Source: Aeromicrobium sp.
Lineage (GTDB): Bacteria; Actinomycetota; Actinomycetes; Propionibacteriales; Nocardioidaceae
Direction: 5' to 3'
DNA: 5,938 nt
Assembly (NCBI GenBank): GCA_023254755.1
Contig: JALRKU010000232.1
Location: 1 to 5,938, forward strand
Both the position numbers and the translations under genes were made by a program. Of the stretch, positions 1 to 5,938 are shown in pieces. How positions within the stretch are numbered: the stretch's first letter is position 1; each line of letters opens with the position of its first letter. A model generated the notes under the pieces. It saw only the letters and a list, made by a program, of their open reading frames with translations. It was not told the DNA's origin and did no database searches.

Positions 1-1
1 C

Positions 2-1138
2 CAGCGCATCGTGGACGTGGACCCGCGCACCGTGGCACACGACAGCCCCACCTACCACCGCCCCTACGCCCGCCCGGCGTGGCAGGACGGGCTCAACGAG
101 GACACCGCCGAGGCGCTGCCCCGCCCCACCACCACCCAGGAACTGCGCCAGGACATCCTGAGCGTCATCTCCTCCCCGAACCTGTCTAGCGCCGGCTGGG
201 TCACTGACCAGTACGACCGGTACGTGCAGGGCAACACCGTCCTGGCCCAGCCCGAGGACGCGGGCGTCGTGCGCATCGACGAGGAGTCCCACCTCGGGGT
301 CGCGGTCTCGACCGACTGCAACGGGCGATTCGCGCAGCTCGACCCGTACGCCGGGGCCCAGCTGGCGCTGGCCGAGTCGTACCGCAACGTGGCCGTCACC
401 GGCGCTGAGCCGCTCGCCGTGACCGACTGCCTGAACTTCGGCTCGCCCGAGAACCCCGACGTCATGTGGCAGTTCGAGCAGGCCACGCACGGCCTGAAGG
501 ACGCGTGCGCGGTGCTCGGCATCCCCGTGACCGGGGGCAACGTGTCCTTCTACAACCAGACCGGCGACACGCCGATCCTGCCCACGCCGGTCGTGGGCGT
601 GCTCGGCGTCATCGACGACGTCCGCACCCGCACCGCGTCGGGCTTCTCGGCCGAGGGCTCGCACGTGGTGGTGCTCGGCGAGACCCGCGACGAGCTGTCG
701 GGCGGGTCGTGGGCGCACGTCGTCCACGGCCACCTCGGCGGGCTGCCCCCGGCGGTCGACCTGGAGGCCGAGCGCGCGCTGGGTGCCCTGCTGCGCGAGG
801 CTGCGGCGTCGGGTCTGCTCGAGTCGGCGCACGACCTGTCCGACGGAGGCCTCGCCGTCGCGCTGGCCGAGGCCGCGTTCCGTCGCGGCGTGGGCGCCTC
901 GATCGTGCTCGACGAGCCGTTCGTCGAGCTGTTCAGCGAGTCCACGGCGCGCGCACTCGTCACGGTGCGTCCGGAGCGTCACGAGGAGCTCGTCGACCTG
1001 GCCGAGCGTCACGGCGTCCCGCTGGCGTCGGTCGGCCTGACCGGTGGCACGGCGCTGTCGGTCGAGGGTGTCGAGTCGATCGAGGTGGCCGACCTGCGCG
1101 AGCGCTGGTCGGCCGTCATCCCGGCCGCGCTGGCCTGA
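2..1138 (+). CDS. purL: Phosphoribosylformylglycinamidine synthase subunit PurL, C-terminal half (5' end outside window)
   Basis: PurL is the ATP-dependent synthetase subunit that converts FGAR plus glutamine-derived ammonia to FGAM, step 4 of cytosolic de novo purine synthesis, working with PurQ and PurS. The frame is open from base 2, and 378 residues are present. Complete small-type actinobacterial PurL is roughly 750 residues, so about half is missing at the left edge. Numbering from the GTG at 11 (an internal codon, not a start), the visible motifs are YDRYVQGNTV (68-77), DCNGRF (102-107), LNFGSPE (141-147), TGGNVSFYNQT (174-184) and HDLSDGGL (274-281). The last is the C-terminal motif of the AIRS/PurM-like fold. 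The fragment therefore carries the second PurM-like repeat and its C-terminal domain. It ends at TGA 1136-1138, 13 bases before the next gene, so the two are probably co-transcribed. No disruption is seen. Confidence 0.96.
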   Translation, partial: QRIVDVDPRTVAHDSPTYHRPYARPAWQDGLNEDTAEALPRPTTTQELRQDILSVISSPNLSSAGWVTDQYDRYVQGNTVLAQPEDAGVVRIDEESHLGVAVSTDCNGRFAQLDPYAGAQLALAESYRNVAVTGAEPLAVTDCLNFGSPENPDVMWQFEQATHGLKDACAVLGIPVTGGNVSFYNQTGDTPILPTPVVGVLGVIDDVRTRTASGFSAEGSHVVVLGETRDELSGGSWAHVVHGHLGGLPPAVDLEAERALGALLREAAASGLLESAHDLSDGGLAVALAEAAFRRGVGASIVLDEPFVELFSESTARALVTVRPERHEELVDLAERHGVPLASVGLTGGTALSVEGVESIEVADLRERWSAVIPAALA

Positions 1139-1151
1139 CGGGGGCCGGCTC

Positions 1152-1517
1152 GTGGCGGGGGTGCGCCGGGTCCTCGACGACGCACGGCTGGCCGAGGTGC
1201 TGGCGCGCATCGACGCCGGCGATCCGTCGCGGGCGGACCTGAAGGCCGCGACCTGGCACTTCCTGACGCTGCTGGCCGAGCGGGCCCCGGGCGCGTCGGT
1301 CGAGGTCAGGGTGCCCCCGTTCGCGGTGGTCCAGTGCATCGCGGGGGCCCGCCACACCCGCGGCACCCCGCCCGCGGTCGTCGAGACCGACGCCACCACC
1401 TGGATCGCCCTCGCCCGCGGCACCGAGTCCTGGTCCGCCGCCCGCGCCGCCGGCCGCGTCCGCGCCTCCGGCGAACGCTCCGACCTCACCCCCCTCCTCC
1501 CGCTGACGAGTCACTGA
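1152..1517 (+). CDS. Small sterol-carrier-family (SCP-like) protein downstream of purL
   Basis: A 121-residue protein that I recognise as the actinobacterial sterol carrier family protein usually encoded between purL and purF (in M. tuberculosis I recall Rv0807 as the counterpart). The core is VEVRVPPFAVVQCIAG (50-65), RHTRGTPPAVVETD (67-80), TWIALA (83-88) and GRVRASGERSDL (101-112); the last part resembles the end of SCP2-type lipid-binding folds. No signal peptide or membrane segment is visible, so it should be cytosolic. Its biochemical role is unknown, and any link to purine synthesis is inferred from position. GTG 1152 is chosen because it lies 13 bases after the purL stop with a G-rich stretch just upstream; GTG 1161 is the alternative. 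The end is odd: the last residues (LTSH) and the TGA stop at 1515-1517 lie inside the first unit of the 21-bp repeat array, so the array has probably remodelled the C-terminus. Confidence 0.82.
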   Translation: MAGVRRVLDDARLAEVLARIDAGDPSRADLKAATWHFLTLLAERAPGASVEVRVPPFAVVQCIAGARHTRGTPPAVVETDATTWIALARGTESWSAARAAGRVRASGERSDLTPLLPLTSH

Positions 1518-1576
1518 TTCCCATTGACGAGTCACTGATTTCCGCTGACGAGTCAAAAGTTTCCGGTGACGAGTCA
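1504..1576. repeat. Four-copy 21-bp tandem repeat between convergent genes
   Basis: The 10-mer TGACGAGTCA occurs at 1504, 1525, 1546 and 1567, exactly 21 bases apart each time. The core is a dyad (TGAC-GA-GTCA). The remaining 11 bases are CTGATT plus a variable C-rich end in units 1 and 2, drift in unit 3 (AAAGTTTCCGG), and are lost after the core in unit 4. The array fills the 56-bp gap between the sterol-carrier gene and the phosphodiesterase gene and reaches into both: the stop of the former (1515-1517) lies in unit 1 and the stop of the latter (TCA on this strand, 1574-1576) in unit 4. The period is two helical turns and also seven codons. It is not a CRISPR array, since there are no unique spacers. 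Its function is unknown. Confidence 0.93.
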
Positions 1577-2248
1577 CTTGGCGCGCAGCTCGAGGGCCCG
1601 TGCGGGACGGTTCGTCGTGACCGCCCACGTCCGCGGGTCGGTGAGCCAGCGCCGCAGGTCGTCGTCGCGATCGACCGTCCACACCAGCAGCGGCAGGCCC
1701 CGCCGCTTCGCCCAGCGGGCCAGCCACCAGCGCGCCAGCACGTGGTGCGACACGACCAGGTTCGCGGTGGAGCGCCGAAGACGGGTGCGGGGGCGCAGCG
1801 AGTCCAGTCGGGCGGCGACGCGGGCGGTCCGTCCCGCGGCCGGGCGCCGGGACGTCGACAGCCCGACGAGAAGACCGGTCGCGTGCGTGTCGGCCCACCG
1901 CCGAAGGCTCCGCACGTCGGCGTCGCGCGCCGTGGTCACGACGACCCGCCGAGCACCCAGCGCCTTCACGGCGAGCGCCACGATCGTCGCGTCGGGGTCG
2001 GCGACCTTCAGGTCGAGGTGCAGCGCGGTCCGCTCGCCCAGCAGCACCACGGCGTCCGCCAGGGTCGGGCTGTCGGCCGTGATCGCGTCGTGACCCAGCA
2101 CCGGTGTTCCGTCAGGTCGTGTCCGCACGTCGACCTCGACCAGCTCGCAGCCGAGGAGCACCGCACGCTCCACCGCGGCGAGCGAGTTCTGTCCCCCGAC
2201 GTCGTCGGCTCCGCCTCGATGGGCGGAGATGAGGGGTGGTTCCCACAT
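1574..2248 (-). CDS. Glycerophosphodiester phosphodiesterase (GDPD family)
   Basis: GDPD-family enzymes are metal-dependent TIM-barrel hydrolases that cleave glycerophosphodiesters to glycerol-3-phosphate and an alcohol, usually in phospholipid headgroup turnover. From ATG 2248 the protein has 224 residues, slightly short for the family. Visible motifs are HRGG (10-13, first catalytic His), QNSLAA (20-25; the usual form is ENT/ENS, so Gln replaces Glu), VEVDVR (37-42, with E38 and D40 as likely metal ligands), GHD (52-54, second catalytic His), LHLDLK (76-81, Asp where Glu is usual), VWTVDRDDDL (189-198) and VTTNRP (210-215). The open frame extends upstream to 2350, but those residues are Arg/Pro-rich and precede the HRG strand by too much, so ATG 2248 is preferred; no clear Shine-Dalgarno sequence supports it. 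No signal peptide is seen, so it is probably cytosolic. The stop lies in the last unit of the 21-bp array. Its specific substrate cannot be told. Confidence 0.88.
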   Translation of the reverse strand: MWEPPLISAHRGGADDVGGQNSLAAVERAVLLGCELVEVDVRTRPDGTPVLGHDAITADSPTLADAVVLLGERTALHLDLKVADPDATIVALAVKALGARRVVVTTARDADVRSLRRWADTHATGLLVGLSTSRRPAAGRTARVAARLDSLRPRTRLRRSTANLVVSHHVLARWWLARWAKRRGLPLLVWTVDRDDDLRRWLTDPRTWAVTTNRPARALELRAK

Positions 2249-2332
2249 GGGCGTGACCGAAGGCCTGTCTCGAGGGTCCGGGAGTGTCAGCGACCCGCGA
2301 TGTTCTCGGGGCGCACGTCTAGAGTGGCATCG

Positions 2333-2372
2333 CGACAGCCCTGGTCCCACCCCTGGATGACCGGGGCTGTCG
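2333..2372 (-). terminator. Candidate terminator hairpin after the acyl-CoA synthetase gene
   Basis: CGACAGCCC (2333-2341) pairs perfectly with GGGCTGTCG (2364-2372). The stem continues through a T-G wobble into GGTC (2343-2346) with GACC (2359-2362), giving a 14-bp stem and a 12-base loop. It starts 13 bases beyond the stop codon of the minus-strand acyl-CoA synthetase and lies about 85 bases upstream of the phosphodiesterase start. There is no T-run after it in the minus direction, so it would be a U-less hairpin of the kind proposed for high-GC actinobacteria. It could instead protect the 3' end of the mRNA. Confidence 0.5.
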
Positions 2373-2385
2373 TCCGTCCCGGACC

Positions 2386-3954
<1,569 letters not shown>

Positions 3955-3960
3955 GGAGCT

Positions 3961-3965
3961 CTCCT
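3961..3965 (-). promoter_or_regulatory. Ribosome binding site of the acyl-CoA synthetase gene
   Basis: On the minus strand AGGAG is followed by 6 bases (AGCTCC) and ATG 3954. This is the clearest Shine-Dalgarno sequence in the window and decides the start against the upstream in-frame ATG at 3990. Confidence 0.8.
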
Positions 3966-3988
3966 GGGGGGACCAGCCGAAGATCCGC

Positions 3989-3994
3989 ATCGTA
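3989..3994 (-). promoter_or_regulatory. Candidate -10 element of the acyl-CoA synthetase promoter
   Basis: The minus strand reads TACGAT, matching the TANNNT form of vegetative -10 elements. It would place the transcript start near 3982, giving a leader of about 28 bases that contains the AGGAG site and excludes ATG 3990. The position expected for a -35 box (about 4012-4018) falls in the proximal arm of the palindrome, and no good TTGACA match is seen there. Confidence 0.5.
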
Positions 3995-4011
3995 TGGTGC
4001 GGGTCACATCA

Positions 4012-4041
4012 CCTAGACCAGTCAGTTCTGACTGGTCTAGG
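4012..4041. promoter_or_regulatory. Perfect 14-bp inverted repeat, probable operator (TetR-family-like)
   Basis: The left arm CCTAGACCAGTCAG (4012-4025) and the right arm (4028-4041) are exact reverse complements separated by TT. The site covers the expected -35 region of the minus-strand acyl-CoA synthetase promoter, where a bound repressor would block RNA polymerase. Its size and TAGACC...GGTCTA ends resemble operators of TetR-family repressors as I remember them (QacR, for example), and such repressors often control acyl-CoA metabolism. GGGTCAC also occurs on both flanks (4001-4007 and 4041-4047). No regulator gene is in the window. The site could alternatively be a terminator for the ZIP gene, whose stop lies 53 bases before it, but there is no T-run and a 2-base loop is too tight. 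Confidence 0.7.
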
Positions 4042-4094
4042 GGTCACCACCTGGCGTCCAGCATCCGATCTCCGGCGCGATCAGCCGGGCGCCG

Positions 4095-4781
4095 TCACCC
4101 GAGCAGGTACGACGTGAGGAATCCCGCGGCGGTCGCCACGCCGACCCACCAGCCGCCCTCGCGGTAGGCCTCGGGCATCAGCGTGTCGGCCAGGACCGCG
4201 ATGGTCGCGCCGCCGGCGAAGGCCTGGGTGGACGCGATGGTCGCCGGTCCCACCGAGTCGGCGGCGGCGTGGGCCAGGACGGTCGTCACGACGAGCACGG
4301 CCGCGGTGGCGGACCACAGGGCCAGTCCTCGCCGGGCGCCCAGGTGGGGGTCGTCGCGCAGGGTCGCCGCGCTGCCGATCGCCTCGGGCACGTTGCCGAC
4401 CGCGATGGCCACCAGCAGCACGATGCCGCCGCCGCCGGAGAGCGAGACGCCGAGGGCCGCGTTCTCCGGGACGCCGTCGAGGATCGCGCCGAGCAGGAGC
4501 GCGAGGCCCACCGCACCGCCGGACGCGCGCTGGTCCAGGACGTGCGAGGCCACGACGTAGACGCCGGCACCGAGCAGCAGCGCCGCGCCCGCCCGGGCCG
4601 GCTCGAGCTGTCCGAACGCGGGCCCGAACAGCTCCTCGGCCGCCGCAGCGACCATCGTGCCGGCGCCGAAGGCCATCAGGGCGGCGAGCACGGCGCGCGG
4701 CAGGCGCCAGCGCAGTCCGACGGCGGCGCCGACCACCAGGGGCAGCGACGCCCCCAACCCGTACCCCCACGCCGACAGCAT
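4095..4781 (-). CDS. ZIP-family-like metal transporter, divergent (integral membrane protein)
   Basis: A 228-residue, very hydrophobic protein with about seven to eight predicted membrane helices, rich in Ala, Gly and Val. The family call rests on paired helix motifs placed as in the ZIP (ZupT/GufA) metal transporters: LDGVPENAALGVSL (101-114), AIAVGNVPEAIGSA (125-138) and ADTLMPEA (198-205). ZIP proteins move zinc, iron or related divalent metals into the cytosol. Canonical members have HNxPEG in the two central helices; here the first His-Asn is Asp-Gly (D102, G103) and the second His is Gly (G129), while the Pro-Glu pairs (105-106, 132-133) remain. Metal choice, or even transport, is therefore uncertain. 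ATG 4781 starts the first hydrophobic helix and lies 6 bases after a TACCGT -10 candidate, suggesting a leaderless mRNA; the frame stays open upstream, but that would run into purF. The operator candidate separates it from the acyl-CoA synthetase. Confidence 0.82.
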   Translation of the reverse strand: MLSAWGYGLGASLPLVVGAAVGLRWRLPRAVLAALMAFGAGTMVAAAAEELFGPAFGQLEPARAGAALLLGAGVYVVASHVLDQRASGGAVGLALLLGAILDGVPENAALGVSLSGGGGIVLLVAIAVGNVPEAIGSAATLRDDPHLGARRGLALWSATAAVLVVTTVLAHAAADSVGPATIASTQAFAGGATIAVLADTLMPEAYREGGWWVGVATAAGFLTSYLLG

Positions 4782-4787
4782 GTGGTC

Positions 4788-4793
4788 ACGGTA
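4788..4793 (-). promoter_or_regulatory. Candidate -10 element of the ZIP-like gene (leaderless)
   Basis: The minus strand reads TACCGT, then 6 bases (GACCAC), then ATG 4781. TANNNT followed by 6-7 bases and the start codon is the usual layout of leaderless genes in actinobacteria. No Shine-Dalgarno sequence stands at proper distance (the nearest AGGA is 13 bases from the ATG). The -35 match is poor. Confidence 0.5.
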
Positions 4794-4808
4794 GTCCTGA
4801 TCGCCCCC

Positions 4809-4814
4809 TACACT
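4809..4814 (+). promoter_or_regulatory. Candidate -10 element of purF (leaderless)
   Basis: TACACT ends 6 bases before the GTG start at 4821, so the transcript would begin at or next to the start codon. A GGAG at 4815-4818 is only 2 bases from the GTG, too close to act as a Shine-Dalgarno site, which supports leaderless translation. A weak -35 candidate (TGGTCA, 4783-4788) is 20 bases upstream, longer than the ideal spacer. Confidence 0.55.
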
Positions 4815-4820
4815 GGAGTC

Positions 4821-5936
4821 GTGCCTCGCGGAGACGGACGACTCACCCACGAGATCGATCCCCAGGACGTCGGACCCCAGGACGCCTGCGGCGTCTTCGG
4901 TGTCTGGGCGCCGGGTGAAGAGGTCGCCAAGCTGACCTACTTCGGTCTCTACGCACTGCAGCACCGCGGCCAGGAGTCGGCCGGCATCGCCGTCAGCAAC
5001 GAGCGGCAGATCCTGGTCTACAAGGACATGGGTCTGGTCTCGCAGGTCTTCGACGAGTCCACCCTCGAGTCGCTCACCGGCTCGCTGGCGATCGGTCACG
5101 CGCGGTACTCCACCACCGGCTCGAGCGTGTGGCAGAACGCCCAGCCCACCTTCCGGCCCACGGCGCACGGATCGGTCGCCCTGGCGCACAACGGCAACCT
5201 CACCAACACCCACGACCTCTCGCGCACCGTGCAGGAGCGCACCGCCGAGAACGGCGGCGACTCAGGACGCGGCGAGTCGGCCACGACCGACACGGCCGTC
5301 ATGGCCACGCTGCTGTCGTCGTACCAGGACCGCTCGGTCGAGGAGGCCGCGCTCGAGGTCCTCCCGCAGCTGCGCGGCGCGTTCTCGCTCGTCTTCATGG
5401 ACGAGACGACGCTCTACGGCGCGCGCGACCCCCAGGGCATCCGTCCCCTCGTGCTCGGCCGCCTGCACAGCGGCTGGGTGCTGGCCAGCGAGACCGCGGC
5501 CCTCGACATCGTCGGCGCGTCGTACATCCGCGAGATCGAGCCGGGCGAGTTCGTCGCGATCGACGAGAACGGCCTGCGCAGCGAGAAGTTCGCCGACCCG
5601 GCACCCAAGGGCTGCCTGTTCGAGTACGTCTACCTGGCGCGTCCCGACACCACGATCAACGACCAGCGCGTTTTCAGCGTGCGGTCCGAGATTGGCCGCC
5701 GCCTCGCCCGCCAGAACCCGGTCGACGCCGACCTGGTGATCCCGGTCCCCGAGTCCGGCACCCCCGCGGCCATCGGCTACGCCGAGGAGAGCGGCATCCC
5801 GTTCGGCCAAGGAAGCCGGGGTAAAGGCTCTGGTGCTTTACCACCTGGTCCCCGCCCCGCCCGTGCGCCTGATCGAACCGATGTTCCTGGGCAATGCGCC
5901 CAAGGTATTCGCTGGAACACTGCGCCTTGCCAATGA
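4821..5936 (+). CDS. purF: Amidophosphoribosyltransferase PurF, broken after about residue 330
   Basis: PurF catalyses the first committed step of de novo purine synthesis: PRPP plus glutamine gives phosphoribosylamine. GTG 4821 starts VPRGDGRLTH, a typical actinobacterial PurF N-terminus. Cys23 in QDACGVFG (20-27) is the expected Ntn-amidotransferase nucleophile after removal of a 22-residue propeptide. The glutaminase domain follows with LQHRGQESAGIAV (46-58), GHARYSTTG (92-100), LAHNGNLTN (121-129) and RDPQGIRPL (202-210). The phosphoribosyltransferase domain begins with VIPVPESGTPAAIGYA (306-321) and SGIPFGQ (324-330). After that the family sequence (normally GLVKNxYVGRTF and later the PRPP loop VVDDSIVRG) is absent; the frame reads about 41 unrelated residues to a TGA at 5934-5936. 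Family proteins are about 500 residues, so the PRPP site is missing and this copy could not be functional if real. Most likely it is a contig-end chimera. Confidence 0.88.
   Translation: MPRGDGRLTHEIDPQDVGPQDACGVFGVWAPGEEVAKLTYFGLYALQHRGQESAGIAVSNERQILVYKDMGLVSQVFDESTLESLTGSLAIGHARYSTTGSSVWQNAQPTFRPTAHGSVALAHNGNLTNTHDLSRTVQERTAENGGDSGRGESATTDTAVMATLLSSYQDRSVEEAALEVLPQLRGAFSLVFMDETTLYGARDPQGIRPLVLGRLHSGWVLASETAALDIVGASYIREIEPGEFVAIDENGLRSEKFADPAPKGCLFEYVYLARPDTTINDQRVFSVRSEIGRRLARQNPVDADLVIPVPESGTPAAIGYAEESGIPFGQGSRGKGSGALPPGPRPARAPDRTDVPGQCAQGIRWNTAPCQ
5804..5811. other. Junction between purF and foreign tail sequence
   Basis: PurF similarity ends at the FGQ codons. Gln330 is CAA, while the purF glutamines I checked upstream (for example Q16, Q20, Q47, Q51) are CAG, suggesting its last base already belongs to the tail. 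GGCCA (5805-5809) would fit both sides (Gly-Gln of PurF; Ala-Lys of the tail protein), a short shared stretch at the break. By hand count, GC is about 74% in the 120 bases before and about 62% in the 128 bases after. Confidence 0.75.
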
Positions 5937-5938
5937 TG
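5806..5938 (+). CDS. C-terminal fragment of a probable MBL-fold metallohydrolase (both ends missing)
   Basis: Reading from GCC 5806 in a frame different from purF gives 44 open codons running off the right edge: AKEAGVKALVLYHLVPAP, then a stretch containing RLIEPMFL, then APKVFAGTLRLAND. The strand followed by a His in LVLYHLVP, then a short helix and a closing strand with G-D near the end, resembles the C-terminus of MBL-fold (RNase Z-like) hydrolases, where that His is a metal ligand. No start codon or upstream part is present. Codon use (GTA, AAG, GCT, CTT, GAA, AAT) is less GC-biased than the other genes, suggesting a different genome. The family call comes from a short stretch and recalled similarity only. 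Confidence 0.55.

Noticed and set aside
1504..1576. CRISPR array
   Set aside because: The repeats are contiguous 21-bp units without unique spacers of CRISPR length, and no cas gene is present.
3955..3990. Upstream ATG (3990) as the acyl-CoA synthetase start
   Set aside because: It overlaps the TACGAT -10 candidate and has no RBS, whereas ATG 3954 has AGGAG at 6 bases and fits the family N-terminus.
4012..4041. Intrinsic terminator of the ZIP-like gene
   Set aside because: A 2-base loop in a perfect symmetric palindrome, no T-run, and placement over a promoter favour an operator, although termination cannot be fully excluded.
4269..4820. N-terminal extension of the purF frame
   Set aside because: The upstream part is antisense to the ZIP-like gene, low-complexity Arg/Gln/Gly-rich, and PurF begins naturally at GTG 4821 with Cys at residue 23.
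4782..5213. Extension of the ZIP frame upstream over purF
   Set aside because: These residues are a shadow of purF on the other strand and contain no hydrophobic helix; ATG 4781 begins the first membrane segment.
5814..5936. Novel C-terminal domain of PurF
   Set aside because: The in-frame residues are Gly/Pro/Arg-rich without family similarity, while another frame of the same DNA gives a sensible hydrolase-like sequence, so the PurF frame reading is an artefact of the junction.

Overview
The window looks like chromosomal DNA from a high-GC actinobacterium, most likely the Nocardioides/Aeromicrobium group of Propionibacteriales. The reasons are strongly G/C-biased third codon positions, GTG starts, leaderless-type promoters, an actinobacterial-type PurL and PurF, and the small sterol-carrier-family gene that I recall lying between purL and purF in actinobacteria. 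The taxonomic call is from recalled protein similarity, not a search.

Layout. Bases 2-1138 (+) are the C-terminal half of purL, which enters from the left edge. Thirteen bases later comes a small sterol-carrier-family gene (1152-1517, +). A block of three minus-strand genes follows: a glycerophosphodiester phosphodiesterase (1574-2248), a FadD-like acyl-CoA synthetase (2386-3954) and a divergent ZIP-family membrane protein (4095-4781). purF then starts on the plus strand (GTG at 4821), divergent from the ZIP gene. The likely ancestral operon is purL - sterol carrier - purF, with the minus-strand lipid/metal block lying inside it. PurL (step 4) and PurF (step 1) both act in de novo purine synthesis. 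The block's members act on lipid headgroups, fatty acids and probably metal ions, with no evident link to purines.

Regulatory and structural DNA. The two convergent genes near 1.5 kb both end inside a four-copy, exactly 21-bp-period repeat with a TGACGAGTCA core (1504-1576). A perfect 14-bp inverted repeat with a 2-bp centre (4012-4041) sits in the promoter region of the acyl-CoA synthetase and resembles a TetR-family operator. The ZIP and purF genes diverge from 39 bp that hold two back-to-back -10 elements, each 6 bases before its start codon, as expected of leaderless transcripts. A strong hairpin (2333-2372) follows the acyl-CoA synthetase stop.

Right edge. PurF homology stops abruptly at about 5805-5810, inside the phosphoribosyltransferase domain. 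The last ~130 bases have lower GC and different codon choice. In another frame they read as the C-terminal part of what looks like an MBL-fold metallohydrolase. A chimeric assembly end is the simplest explanation; a real rearrangement is the alternative. I see no convincing new multi-gene system. The best leads are the 21-bp array, the operator palindrome, the compact divergent promoter and the junction.
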